Shown here in pieces: positions 1-11,666 of a DNA stretch of 64,000 nt. This stretch comes from Amphirosellinia nigrospora (taxonomy: Eukaryota > Ascomycota > Sordariomycetes > Xylariales > Xylariaceae): contig SCHM01000003.1 of NCBI GenBank assembly GCA_004123355.1, positions 8,079,058-8,143,057 of the forward strand, written 5' to 3'. Made by a program: the position numbers and the translations under genes. The notes under the pieces are model-generated. The model was not told where the DNA came from and did not search any database. It saw only the letters and a program-made list of their open reading frames with translations. How positions within the stretch are numbered: the stretch's first letter is position 1; the number at the start of each line of letters is the position of its first letter.

Positions 1-1111
1 GCGGCCAAAACTGACTCAAAGGAGGTGGTTGAGCTCCTGAAGACTCTCATGAGCATCGAGAGCACAAGTGAGAAAGAACTCGAGATCGGACAATACCTGG
101 AAAAGTACACCCGAGGCCGTGGGTTTACCGCGGAACGAATCGCCATCGAGCCGGGCTCGACACGGCACAATGTCTACGCGTATCTGGGCCCGGAGCGAAA
201 AGCGCGGCTACTCGTGACGGCGCACATGGATACGGTGCCGCCTCACATCCCGTTCAGCATCGACGGCGATACGATCCGCGGCCGCGGTGCCTGCGATGAT
301 TTGGGTCCGATGGTCGCGCAGATATTCGCAGTGGAAGAGTTGCGCGCCGAGGGGAAGCTGAAGGACGGAGACGTGAGCTTCCTCTGGGTCGTCGGCGAGG
401 AGAAGGGTGGCGCGGGGATGATTGCCGCGAATGACATGGGGTTGACGTGGGAAGCGGGCCTCTTCGCCGAGCCCACGGAGGGAAAGGTAGCGAAAGGACA
501 CAAGGGGAATGTTGTGTTCGAAGTGACCGCGCATGGGAAAGCTTGGTAAGCATGTTTGAGATATGATTGATCGCATTCGCTCAAGACGAGTGAGGATGTT
601 AACCCGACTATCTGCACATAGCCATTCCGGTTACCCACACCTGGGCAAAAGCGCCACGCTCCTCTCTCGCCGCGATGAACGACCTCGTAGCCGTCGAATG
701 GCCAGTGTCTGACCTCCTGGGCCCGTCGACGCTGAACATCGGCAAGATCGAGGGCGGGGCCGGCTACAACATCCTAGCGCCGAGGCCAAGGCGCTCTGCA
801 GCATCCGGGTCGCGAAGGATGTCGAGGGATCAAGAAGATGGTGAGGGATGTGATAGACAAGCACCCCGACGTCGAGGTCGACTTCAAGTTCCAGTATCCC
901 GAGCTGCTGCTGCAGTGGGAGTTCGAGGCTTCGAGGCCGAGCCTATGGCATATGGTACGGATATACCCAGGCTGCGAGGCGACCATAAAAAGGTGCTCTA
1001 TGGTCCGGGTACGGTCCGGGTAGCGCACGGAAAGGACGAGTACATCCTCGTCAGCGAGATTATGGAGTCGGTTGAGAAAACAAGAAACTCATCCTGGAGT
1101 TACTGAAATAG
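1..1111 (+). pseudogene. M20-family metallopeptidase (ArgE/DapE-like), 5' partial, frame-broken
   Basis: The open frame runs in from the left edge, so the N-terminus lies outside the window. The family hydrolyses amide bonds of N-acyl amino acids or small peptides with two zinc ions. Visible motifs in order are HMDTVPP (zinc His and the following Asp), GRGACDDLG (bridging Asp), GEEKGG (catalytic Glu-Glu), AEPTEG and, after an intron at 546-621 (gtaagc...catag), HSGYPHLGKSA. The lid and C-terminal domain can be followed (MNDLVAVEWP, GGAGYNILAP, VRDVIDKHPDVEVDF, HGKDEYILV) but only by moving between reading frames about five times, the last just before the stop at 1109-1111. All motif residues are kept and breaks look like single-base slips, so sequencing error is as likely as true decay. 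Substrate cannot be told from sequence; acetylornithine deacetylase-like is the usual annotation. Confidence 0.75.
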
Positions 1112-1280
1112 GCGTTGGGAAAAGCAATGATAATGAGATCATCTGTAAGAAGTCATATGTAAGACGACGATGATATTTTCATTTCGTTAAATACTGGGCC
1201 GGATGCTTGTTGCTTCACTTTGATGAGTACCTGGAATAAACTCAACCCCCACCAAAAAGAAAGAAAAAGAAAAAAGAAGC

Positions 1281-1386
1281 TCCGAATCGGGAATCGAACC
1301 CCGAGCTTGACGGTTCTGTTCTACATCTTATTATGCAACAAGAAGTGGAGTGAGAGCGTCAAATTTGACCATTACACCAATTCGGA
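1281..1386 (-). tRNA. tRNA-Glu (CTC anticodon) with intron
   Basis: On the minus strand the ends TCCGAAT and ATTCGGA form a perfect 7-bp acceptor stem. The T arm is CGGGG-TTCGATT-CCCCG. The anticodon stem TGACG/CGTCA closes a loop reading C-T-CTC-A, giving anticodon CTC (Glu, codon GAG) with the expected T33 and A37. A 37-base intron (1314-1350) sits directly after position 37, the canonical place for nuclear tRNA introns. The D-stem pairing is weaker than usual, so a slightly decayed copy cannot be excluded. Confidence 0.85.
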
Positions 1387-2093
1387 TTAGTGAATAGAGG
1401 TGTGATTGCATTTATGTAGCCAGGTGGAAGGCCAACAAACCCAAGTTCTCACTGTGCAACCTTGCAGAGGTATATGGATTATTTAGTTTGCTCATATTTT
1501 CTGTTGACATCACTACGCATGGAAGACATAAGCAATTGCTGACTACCTAACTTGCCTAACTGAGCTGTTTGAGCGCATGGTAAAGCACCAAAACGCACCG
1601 GGATCGGAGCTATAGTCTGGTCTGGCCTGGTATTGTCCAATAGCAAGTTGGATAATTCATGTGCTAATTATGGTAGGCAGGGTCTATGCAGCACCCACGC
1701 TACTGATGGTCCCTCAGTAGTGGGGGAGTTCACATGTTCTGACCTAGAAATTAGAGACCACGGAGAACGTCGAGCAACTTCTGAGGCGCTGCTACGAACT
1801 CCTCGTAACTAAAGAACGGGATACATATTTACCTAGTGGCTGGATCCTGAGGTTGGCATCATTTTCCGCAGACGAGCCACAAGTGCACCTAGGCAACCTG
1901 CAGCCTGGTGCATCAGCTTGCATATATTAATACCGGCCTCCTCTTGGACTCCAAACACTCTTACTCTTCCTACTTGCTTTTGATCAAGATCCTCAATAAT
2001 TTCTCTCTGAGTAGACCTCACGGCACTCGCAAGAACTACCGGCATTCGCTAAACTCTTGACCCAAGGAGCTACTAATCAACACAAGGCACAAG
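1387..2093. other. Intergenic, no supported gene
   Basis: I see no conserved coding sequence. A roughly 70-codon minus-strand open frame at 1833-2045 has no recognisable motif. This stretch should hold the promoter and 5' leader of the HD-domain gene. Confidence 0.5.
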
Positions 2094-3026
2094 ATGTCAT
2101 CGGGAGTTGGTAAGGATGGGAGCAACGGCTTCGTTGGTTAGTCGTCACATCTTTCGCTTTCACCCCATGCGTCTACAAACGCTGACATGAGGCTCTTCCA
2201 GACCCTGGCATCGTAACAGCCCGATATCTCCGAGCCATGGACAGTAGAAAAGGTCATAACCACGATGTCTCCCGCCCCGCCGGCTGAGGGCTCCGACTCG
2301 CCTATTCCATACTTCCATGTCCTCGAGAGGCTGAAGACCAACAAGCGTGAGGGGTGGAGGCGCTTTAACATTGAGAGGTATATACACGCAGATGCCCCTA
2401 CCTACCAATACTCCCAAGCTAATCCGAGGGTGCAGAGGCGAATCGATATCCGACCACATGTACCGAATGTCCCTCATGACAATGCTCTGCCACCTTCTCT
2501 CGCGCCGAAACTCGACCTCTTCAAGTGCATGAAGATGTGCCTAATCCATGACATGGCCGAGTCCATTGTCGGCGACATCACCCCGGTCGACGGCATATCA
2601 AAACCAGAGAAGAGCCGCCGCGAGGCCGAAACGATGGACTACATATCAAAGAACCTGCTCGGGAAGGTCAACGGCGGCTTAGTAGGCGCGGATATTCGGG
2701 CGATCTGGCAGGAATACGAGGACTCGAAGACGCTGGACAGTCACTTCGTACACGATCTCGACAAGATGGAGCTCCTGATGCAGATGGTGGAGTACGAGAA
2801 GCGCTGTAACAAGGCGCTCGACCTCGGCGAGTTCGCCTACGTAGCTACCAGAATAGTGCTCCCGGAGACCAAGAAATGGGCCGAGGAGGTGCTCAAGGAG
2901 CGCGACGATTTCTGGGGTACCCAGGCACACGTCCACGGCGAGGCGGGTGTTGATGGTGGTGTCAAGGCGGATAAGCTCGAGAAGCAGGAAGCGTACTACA
3001 ACAAGGATAGCGATGCGGCTCCTTAG
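2094..3026 (+). CDS. HD-domain phosphohydrolase (HDDC2/YfbR-like 5'-deoxynucleotidase)
   Basis: Cytosolic metal-dependent phosphohydrolase of the HDDC2 type (yeast YGL101W/YBR242W group), expected to remove phosphate from deoxynucleoside monophosphates. The start is ATG at 2094 in context aagATGtc. A first intron ends at gtaacag near 2215, after which the frame reads EPWTVEKVITTMSPAPPAEG and PYFHVLERLKTNKREGWRRF. A second intron at 2378-2435 joins NIER to GESISDHMYRM. Metal ligands are visible in order: His in ISDHMYRM, His-Asp in CLIHDMAES and Asp in HDLDKMELLMQ. The C-terminus ends at 3024-3026. One single-base frame break lies at about 2490 in a short C run (LC/PPSLAPKLD); the rest reads cleanly and all ligands survive, so I treat the gene as probably functional with a sequence error. 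First-intron boundaries are the least certain part. Confidence 0.82.
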
Positions 3027-4305
3027 AGAGAGCTATATGGAGCAAAAAGCCATCACGGCGTCTTCGGGTTAGACTTAGACAGTCGTTCGACTACGCCTGA
3101 TTTGCACGGCCAGCTTATAAGTGCAAGACACTGGGCAGGGTTTACCAATTCTCATCAACGGTACAGAAAAGAGAGCGGATAGAGATCATCATTAGAGACC
3201 ACGAATCACCTAGAGATAGACAGACCTATACCCAAAATGCCGAAGCAATTTAATCGATTCGACACAAGTCTCGCTCCTCTAGATCACAGGTGAGTAACAA
3301 GTATCTATAGAGTGCCATAGGGCGAGTTAAAGTGCATGCCGATACCCTTTTGCAGGGTCCTTATCGGGGGCCAGTTATCAGCGGTCCTAGCACCTACCCC
3401 GGCTCAAGTTAGGTAGGCCATTGACTAGGTACACTACCTAAACGGGAACTGTTTGCTTGAACGTATGCTGGCCCAGCAACGCAACCACAACAATCAATTT
3501 CCTTTTCGCCAGTCGAGCACAAGAGCTGCACCTCATCTCCCGGACGTAGAGGCAGCGCACTCAACTCGCACGATCCCGGATTCGCATGTGTGGCTTGAAC
3601 CTGTGCCGGAGCCGAGATACCTCTCCCCGCCAAATACACGTCTCGAGCCGTCATCTATACGTCACACCGGGTACTGGCATTAGCCCTGTTCTAGCTACAG
3701 CTCCGACCTTAGGGTCATGCGCCGTAGCGTGTACTGATAATACTGGTAAGGGTCGACGCCAGTAAGAGTCAACACCATCTCTGGCTGCCATTATCCCGTG
3801 GTCATCCTCGTTTGAGCCCCCCCTCGCCTATCCCCTCTTCCACCTCTCTAGGCAGCATCCCTACATGGTTTGTTGAGGCATACGGGCCACCGGGCTTCGA
3901 ATAGAACTACCCAGCAGCATCAGTTATCGGCAATACCTAATTCAACTCCAAGCCCATCGCGAAGCATCGCATCACGCACTCCCAGCTATCGTCGTAAAAT
4001 TTTCGCGCGACACACATTCATTCACTACAATCACTACAAATCCATCATCTCGGACCATCCAACACAGCGAAACGAGATCAACCACAATTCATTCAGACAT
4101 CTGGATATTCTTATTGAGCGCGTTAGCGAAGGGCAATTCGAAGCAACCGAGTCTTTTTTTTAAATGTACATATTGACCAAATTAGCCTTCGCGATACCGA
4201 GGCCGCGCGTTAACGTCCCACGACCGTGCTTCCATCGGCTTAGCGTTCGTCGCTGCTTCAACTAAATACACCGGCCTTCGTATCCATCCAAACACCTTTC
4301 TAGAA
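3027..4305. other. Intergenic / probable 5' leader of the next gene
   Basis: Apart from the doubtful small frame at 3237-3416 I see no conserved protein. The part nearest 4305 is C- and A-rich with CACTACAATCACTAC-like stretches, typical of fungal promoters and leaders. Confidence 0.4.
3237..3416 (+). CDS. Possible 37-residue spliced small ORF
   Basis: An ATG at 3237 starts MPKQFNRFDTSLAPLDH, ending at a consensus gtgagt donor at about 3290. A downstream cttttgcag acceptor near 3355 restores frame (RVLIGGQLSAVLAPTP) to a stop at 3414-3416. It has a good start context and good splice signals but no recognised family. It may be a small gene, an upstream ORF of the 4306 gene, or chance. Confidence 0.2.
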
Positions 4306-5818
4306 ATGTCATATAATTCTCAGATCCTCATGTCAGGCACATTTCACCTCGACCCGCCAAATGGTGGCGATGGTAGGGGCACAGCCTTTCCGGCGTGCAT
4401 CCAGGCCTCTTTCGACCCCCGATGTCTCCATCCATGTCGAGTTCGATGTATCTTGGGAGGTCGACGGCAAGCTTGCAATCAGAGGCATTCACACCTATTA
4501 CCAATGCTAAGAGGAAACGAATAGGTGCAAGGGAGTCGACGCCTATCAGGGATTGGCCCATGACGGTCATGGAAACTACAATGCAGATCATATTATCGAC
4601 GGTCGCTTTGACTTCGATCTACGTACAAACGGAAACGAGAGGCGATATGTGCTGGCTGGTCAGATAGAGACTCCTAACGGGGCGGACCAGAAGGAGCTTG
4701 GGCATATGGACGATAGCGTTTATTCTGATGTCGACTACAGGCGTGCCCTCGGATCTAAACGACCTCACAATGACGTCGGCTCGCCGTCGTTGCAGCCCAT
4801 GATAGTCGACTCCGACCCTCAGATCTCTACAGGCTGGAGTGCTTATGCAATCAGCACCATCGGTGGTGTTGTCGGCAAGGTTTGGGAATTCTGCAAGACC
4901 GGCGCCTTTCGTGGTTTTATGCTGGAGGCGGTAGAGGGTATGAGGCAATCGAGGACAGACGACCGCAACTAGCCAACAGCCAGATGGGGCAGTATCCCAG
5001 CCCTCTATCGGCATACGTCCCCCAGACCGACGATCCGTCACTATACTACGAGCCCGACACACCCGAGTCGACACCACCCCGGCACCGAAGCGAAGACAGA
5101 TATCATATGGCACACCCACGGATGAGCTGCGCAAGAACTGGGTCATGATTGATGAGCCAAGCTAACGTGAGCCAACAGCCTTCTCTAGCATCACGACCTT
5201 CGTCACGCCGCCAAGTCCAGAGAGCCGCACGCCGTCGCTCGCTCGCCGCATCAGCAAGCCGGTTAGCCGTCTTAACGCACCAACTTTCAACCGCCATCCT
5301 CCAACTCTTCCTCAACCCACCCGACCCAGCCCAGCTCCCATCTCGACGCGCGAACCTGCAAGTTTTGCATCCGCCAGATCCCCAGACCCGTCACCTTCAA
5401 TGAAGGTGAAAATTCCCAGTAGAATTCCCGTCCCTTCCCGACCACAATCGCCAGTCCCTTTGCAGCAAATCATTTCACCCAACAGCCGTCTCGAATACCG
5501 AGTCCCAGTCCCTACGCAAAACGTGGCCACCGGCGGAGCCAGAGTGCTGTGTCGGCCTCATCGGCCTCGCCCGTGAAGATAACGAAGCGGGAGTCCTTAA
5601 ATGAGATGCAAGACAACACCCCGCGACTAGATGCCAAAGCTAGGAGCCTGGCAGCCAAGCGAATGCAGGACGAGATGGAGACGGATATGAGAATTAATGA
5701 TTTCAACTCGCGTCTCCGAGACATGATCAGACAAGGAAAAGAGGCCTTGGGCACAACGTTCGAAGTAGAGGGAGATTACGACGGCGCTGGCGGAGGAGAC
5801 CCGTGGGAGAGCGACTGA
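4306..5818 (+). CDS. Conserved ascomycete protein of unknown function
   Basis: I recognise the protein type as conserved in Sordariomycetes but know no function. The chain reads MSYNSQILMSGTFHLDPPNG, a basic Ser/Thr stretch with AKRKRIGARESTPIRDWPM, DGNYNADHIIDGRFDFDL, the best conserved block GWSAYAISTIGGVVGKVWEF followed by CKTGAFRGFYAGGGRGYE, then DELRKNWVMIDEPS, a Pro/Ser-rich disordered section, and a helical, charged C-terminus (RLDAKARSLAAKRMQDEMET, DMRINDFNSRLRDMIRQGKE). The KRKR run could be a nuclear localisation signal and the GGVVGKVWEF block an amphipathic or membrane-touching segment; both are inference. To read it whole the frame must change at about 4418, 4562, 4917, 5078 and again near 5160 and 5530, mostly in C or T runs. 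No introns are obvious. The stop is at 5816-5818. Confidence 0.6.
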
Positions 5819-6677
5819 ACGCAAGTTGTCGCTAAGTTATTTCCGTCGGAACTGCTTCTTCGTGATGTCTCACTCGGACCACTTTCTATCTCGGCGTCAC
5901 TGGCGTTCCGTTCATAGGTGATACCCTATGACTTAGTTCTCACCGCTAAAGTCTCAGACCTTTGGCTCCTTGTTTCCCTTCCCTCAAACGAAAAAAAAGG
6001 CTGATTTCTAGCTACCCTGTATATACCTGTAATGACCTCATGATTCGATGGCTCATAGTTTGCGGCCGAGCCTGTTTGTATGATGGACTCGTATCCATCC
6101 CGCTCGTTTGTGTATATCAGCCAAAACGATGAACTTTTGCGCGAGATTCGTGCGTTCTCATCGTTGTGGAACAATAAAAGTACGATTGACAGTTAGAAAT
6201 ATCCGCTCGTTTTTAGGACCGCGGAAAATGAATCAACCAACAGCTATTTTTACGTAAGGTTACAGGTGTGTTGCTGGCTGTCTCCTGCGTATAATACTTG
6301 GTTCGGACGATTCAACTTTTATTCTTAGTACATATAAGGATTGTACAAGTTATATAGACACACGTTTAAGGTTTGATTTTTGAAGATGCCCCTTGTCCAG
6401 GCGGGCTCAATAAGAAAGGTGGCGGGATAAGGACGAAGTACAGTAAGTAGCGTGCTAGAGTAGTATCGCGACCGCAAGTTAATATTTGTTTCGTGAGTCG
6501 ACGTGGACGTCCCTTGGGGATAATGGACGGGACAGCATCCAGGTGGCTCGAGGGAGAGGTGGTATTTATAGCTGCCTACCCATGAATGCGTAGAAAGCTT
6601 ACCGTAAGGTTTGCATTCGAGGACAGAGGCGCCTGATAAACCGTGAAATGTAAGTTGAGGTAAGGACGGCTAGGTGC
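5819..6677. other. Intergenic between convergent genes
   Basis: This holds the 3' ends of two convergent genes. I see no conserved coding sequence; short open frames on the minus strand lack motifs. Confidence 0.5.
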
Positions 6678-7353
6678 TTAGTTTTTAATCTCCTCCTTGT
6701 GGAAAATGCCTGTATTTATCTTTGTAAGCCCGCGTATCCTGATCTGTTACCTACCTACCTTAAGAAAAGGGGGACGTACCCTCAACCTCGGGCATCCACG
6801 GATCCCGCAACTTGCAGAAGAACTCGCCCTTGGGCTCTACCTGCCCGCGCGCGTGGTCGTCCATGGTGCCGTAGAAGACGTAGATGTTGTCTCCGGCATT
6901 CGCCTACAAAGGACATGAATTAGTCCGCGGTCTCATTTTATTTATCAGGTAGGACCTCGAGCATTTTCACCCCTCATTCATAACCGTTTCTCCCACATTT
7001 TAACAGACTACCCCGTAAAGTCCCAACACCGCATAGTAGGTACGCAAAAGGTCAATAAACACCCCCTTACTTACCCCATACTCCAACAAACTGCCCCCAC
7101 AAGTCCCGCAAAACTCGCGATGCAGCACGACGCCGCTTCCGTTGTCGGCTTCGTGGACTCTGATATACTCTTCCCCGCGCTCGACTGAGAATGACGAGCG
7201 CGGGATCTTGGTGGTGATCCCGTAGTTGCACCCCGTGAACCGCTTGCAGTTCCCGCAGTGGCAGAGGCTCGTGCGCGCTTGCGACTCTGGGTCGTCGAGC
7301 GTGATGGTGTATCGGATTGCGCCGCAGTAGCAGCCTCCTGGGAGGGGTGTCAT
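6678..7353 (-). CDS. GFA / CENP-V-type zinc protein (glutathione-dependent formaldehyde-activating enzyme family)
   Basis: Small cytosolic zinc protein of the GFA superfamily; members bind glutathione adducts or have unknown substrates. Exon 1 (7353-7075) starts MTPLPGGCYCGAIRYTITLD and carries the zinc-binding cysteines in GGCYCGAIRY, CHCGNCKRFTG and EFCGTCGGSLLEYG. A gtaagt intron (7074-6904) leads to exon 2 (6903-6780: NAGDNIYVFYGTMDDHARGQ, FFCKLRDPWMPEVEG). A second intron (6779-6710, gtacgt...tacag) leads to a tiny exon 3 (6709-6678) coding IFHKEEIKN and stop. Total about 145 residues, normal for the family. No frame break is needed, so this gene is a clean contrast to several neighbours. 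Confidence 0.9.
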
Positions 7354-8703
7354 CTTGGGGAAGTTTTTGTGGTGGTTGTGTTGGTGGTGATGTCTGTTGC
7401 GTTGCTTTAGTTTGGAGTTCTGGGTTGGATTATTAAGTGTTTGGGGTTTGTTGTCTGATGCGCTGGGTTAATGTCAGAAAATGTAATTATAACTTGGTCG
7501 CGAGGAGATTCGTATTGACGTTATGTGTCGCTTTAGCATCTTAGGATGTTGTATTCGGATATTTAGGTAGGGCTTCTTGAGTTGTTTGTATACTCGATTG
7601 TTGCCCCCTTGTCGGTGTTGATTTTCTATGACGACGTTGCGACGTCACTGTCTCGCAAACTATTGGCGGCGCATTGAACCGAGGGTGTGCGACGAGTAAG
7701 ATTGTGATAGTTTCAGACAAAGCATGAGTAACAAATAGGTATTCATTCTTAAGTATTTGAGTTCTATATATGTCAAGAGATTGGGGGCAGTTGCTGGCCA
7801 CGTAGTATCCGTTAACGATGATTCTCTGCATATAACTTATGAACATGTATTCGCACTATGAAGGACGGCGAATCCAGGTTCCAGCTGTCTTATGTATGCT
7901 CTGAGGTCGATAAGAAGCACTGTCTTCTATTCTATGAAATGAATGGTCGATGAAGATATGCTGCTGTCCGGTTCCAGGGATCATCAGGGTGCTGGTCGGC
8001 ATCTACATTTTGGTAAGACGCCGAAATAAATGTATCGGTTCCCGTCAATCTGATTACCGACTGCCCTTATTTCATTAAATCGTATGCTCTATGGAGGTAT
8101 TATAATATATCTCCTGTTGATTCTGCCCCATCGCCGCGTATGGTGTAATCGTTATTTTTGCCACTGGGGTCCAAAGTAGGATAGCCGTTCGTTAGAGCTT
8201 ATTTAAAATAGTTTTATTATTTTATATGTAATTTTTTTTTAGTTATAATGTTAACAACTAGAAAATTTTGTTTTATGTAAAGCATTATGATATTTATTTT
8301 TTTATTTTATAAATCTTTTTACTTGTAATTAGGTAAGTGTAATCTGCTAGACTGTTGGTCCTTCCCCTTAGAGGTCAGCAACATACTTAGGCAGGTACCT
8401 AGGTACCATGCTTATATGACAGTGCTTTACCTCAACTCACCCAGTTGTTACGCTGGAGGCAGGAGCACTACTGTACTTTCCTACGAATTCATACCAGGTA
8501 GGCAGTCAATACTCTAGCTATTTATCGCAATCAAGATACAAGTTCTACTACTCAGATCACTCACTTCTCACTTCGCTTTAACATCACCACTTTCCAACAT
8601 CATCACCTCTTCAAATATAGATCACCACTCCCTCGGTGATTGTAGACAAACCTAGTCTTGGGTTCCTATTACCGGCATCATCCTCCAAATATCTTCTACC
8701 ATA
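7354..8703. other. Intergenic with an A/T-rich block at about 8195-8345
   Basis: No conserved coding sequence. About 150 bases at 8195-8345 are almost all A and T with T runs, unlike the surrounding mixed sequence. A gtacctaggtac-type palindrome at about 8395-8408 is a common intergenic motif in these fungi. The rest is likely the promoter region of the divergent GFA gene and of the following gene. Confidence 0.45.
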
Positions 8704-11666
8704 ATGACAACTACTCCCTCAAACCGCCAGCGCAGTGCGCGACGTCAGCTACACCTCATACAACCCTTTCCCCTCTATCATGTTGGGATGAGCTTGTCAG
8801 CTCACTCAATGCTTTTAAGAGCCGCGAAAATTTCTCCCACATGAAGACGTATTCACTCGCGGTAAACCCTGTTATCCAAGTTAACGAACAAATCATCGCA
8901 TTGCCACTGACGGACCATGGCGCCGAAATAATTAAGCATGTCAGTGGGTATCCCGGTGCTGAGAACGGAAGTCAAGTTGTGACGGATACAAGTAATCGAA
9001 GAAGCTGGAAACTCGGCGTCGAGAATTTCCAATTACAAAACCCCGAATGGAACTCCTTCTTAGAGACGATATTGAAAGATGTCCGAAAAGGTCTCGACAT
9101 AATAGAATCCATTAACGCCGAACCATACCAGCTCCTACTCTGTGAACAAGACGCATTATCGCAGTGTCAAGACGGAATCAAAGAGACTGCGGGAACTGCA
9201 GCTATGGTCGCTATATACCTACCATCAGAGCACCAAGGAGGAGTTGTGCGTCTATCTTACGCCGATAAATACAGCACATTTGACATCAGCACATCATCAC
9301 CTTTTACTACGAAGGCATTGGCCTGGCCTGCAGACGCTATATATGAGGCGGGGGAAATGAGCTCGGGTCGCCGTCTCATATTGATCTACAGATTTGTAGA
9401 CAAGGCTGCAATTCAAAATTCTTCTGCTAACGTCGGGCAGCCAATCGACATTGTTGGCCAGGCACTTGAACGGTGTGTCCAACAAGCCCCCAACTTCTCA
9501 CCCAAGATGTATATGCTAGATCACAAGTACCCACCTTCAGGTCTGCGTTTGGATAGCTTAAAGGGACACGATAAAGCAGCTTATGAAGCTTTACATAAAT
9601 TGTGTCCCCGACATGGACTCTCCCTTCTCCTTGGTCGCCTTGTGAGGCGACGGACAACGCTAGGGCGTTCGGATATCAGCAATGATACAGCAGAAAGCAT
9701 ATTTATGGTCAATTTATTTAATGAAGACGACCAAAATATCATAGCGGAGGAGGTTGTATTCGCGAAGGACCAACTCCTCCGTGACGAACATCGCGAGTCG
9801 CATAGGCGGCATAACAGTAACAGTGCAAAACAGCATTTGCACAATTACCGACATAGTAAGTTTTTTACATTCCTGATTATGAACATGTTACTATTCTTTC
9901 CTAGCCCTAGTGGGTTTCAATTACTTCAAGGCATATCGGCAGTGTTTTAACGTAGAGTCCTACAAGTCGATGCCGAGCGGTTTAGAATGCCCTACTAATG
10001 CATACTCCTTAAACTAGGCTGCAATCATATGCCCAACGGCTCAATTAACTTTTTCTCTTAACCCATTCGCTCTGTATAGCTTTGAAAACATCACTAGCAT
10101 GGTCATGCGGGATATAGACAATGCGACGGACCTTCCCAGACGCTCAAAGGAATGTCTGAGAGTGTTAGACGAGATAATTGACTCCCAGCATCATTGTCGC
10201 CTGTCACCAAACTTTGTTACAGGAATGATCGTGTGGGCATGGAAGAAACAACTATAACTTATCCACCAAGATCATCTCGTCCGAAATATGTTTTTGCCGA
10301 AACCATAAGACTATGAATGCCGTTGCTCATATTATCAACACTGATATTGCGGAGGATATAGACCCAAGTATCATAGATTGGGGCAAATAGTACGCATCTA
10401 CTACAAATTACTGCCTTGCATCATGCTAATCTCAAGCAACAGTTTCGATAGTACAATTTATCACGGCCCAGAACTAAGGCCTATTATTTCAAGCCTTGTC
10501 ACAAATGGAGGCCAACTTACGAAATGATCTCAAACCTTCTTTTAGGGCCTGGGCGAGCACTGTAGGACAACATATATTCCGTGCAAAGAAAGATTTGAGC
10601 ATGACGGATATAAAATTCTTTCTGGCCATTATACCGAAAAAAGAATATGCAGATTGGGTCATTAGCTGGTACGTACTCTGTTTTCCAAATAGTGATATCT
10701 TTAGGAGCTATAGCTAACGAATTATAGCATTGTTCCAGCTCTGAGAATCCGCAAAGAAGAAAACTTCTCAGAGAGTTCGTATGTGAGATTTTAAACTGGA
10801 ATACCGAGCATCTTAAGAATGCCAAGGAGGTCGCTGATACCCTCATACTCTACACTTATAAAACAGCTGCTTTGGAAAAAGTGGATTTCGAAGATAACTT
10901 GTATTCAAACTCGGGAGCCAGCTGCTTCACTGGCATGATACTATTTGTTTAACAGTGGCTCAAAACAGAGTCATTAGGCTGTTGGATGCCAGCTGGACTA
11001 ACATAGCTCCCTACTATGAAAATACTGTTTCATTGCCGCTGTCAATATCCACACGCAACATCCAGGAATTTCTTGGTCGATCTCGGACACCTATTACGAA
11101 CCAACAACTATCCCTATATATCTTCGATGAGGGAAATGTTCAGGCTTCTCGTTCGCCGGTATATATACTCACTAGTACCACCCTACCCCCAGAAGCTCCC
11201 AGGGTGGGCTCATAGAGCAAGAGGTTGCGGCTGCGTGATCTGTATAGACCTCGATGGGTTTCTAGCGTCTGCACAGTTATCAAAAAGAGATTTCATTATG
11301 AATAACATCGACCATTTGAAGTCTCGACTTCCTCGAGGTTTGATCAGATGCGTACGAAGATCTACCTCTGACACAGGTGTCTCGACATATCGGCTCCATA
11401 AGATTAAAGACAAAGAGTTTGAGCAGGACGTCGAAGCTTATTTCGAGGAGGTTTCAGCAGTCGATAAGAGCCTTAAGATGCTCCGTAATGATTACATGAA
11501 AGGGTTGTTTGGAGAGGCCGATTATAGCGAGTTAGTTCTTCTTCACAAAGTTGAGCATTGGGAAGGCCAGGAGCAGCATGAAGCTGAGACTGCCGCGAAG
11601 GGGAAGAAAAGAAAAGCAGAAGACCTCAGTGATGATGGTTCTGAATATAAGCCGGCCAAGAAATGA
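8704..11666 (+). pseudogene. Decayed Fe2OG-oxygenase-domain protein (large fungal family)
   Basis: The order of blocks matches a large (about 900 residue) fungal family with an N-terminal prolyl-4-hydroxylase-like Fe(II)/2-oxoglutarate domain: CWDELVSSLNAFKS, VQNPEW-type FQLQNPEWNSFLETIL, AEPYQLLLCEQDA, VAIYLPSEHQGGVVRLSYAD, then RRLILIYRFV. The tail CGCVICIDLDGFLASAQL, LRNDYMKGLFGEADYSELVL and an acidic-basic end near 11666 also fit. The iron site is gone. Where relatives have an HxD after the LLLYEKG-like block, this copy has LSQCQDG, and the distal His before the SGYRL-like strand is replaced in ADAIYEAGEMSSGRRL. The middle (9950-11200) survives only as short open pieces such as EFVCEILNWNTEHLKNAKEV separated by stops in all frames; introns explain only some of these. 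No good ATG precedes the first block, so the start is uncertain. Probably a dead or non-catalytic relative. Confidence 0.6.

Noticed and set aside
3870-4163. 97-codon Ser/Thr/His-rich plus-strand frame
   Set aside because: Low-complexity translation of a C/A-rich leader; no conserved motif.
7541-7846. 101-codon minus-strand open frame
   Set aside because: No motif, no good start context and A/T-rich composition like the flanking intergenic DNA.
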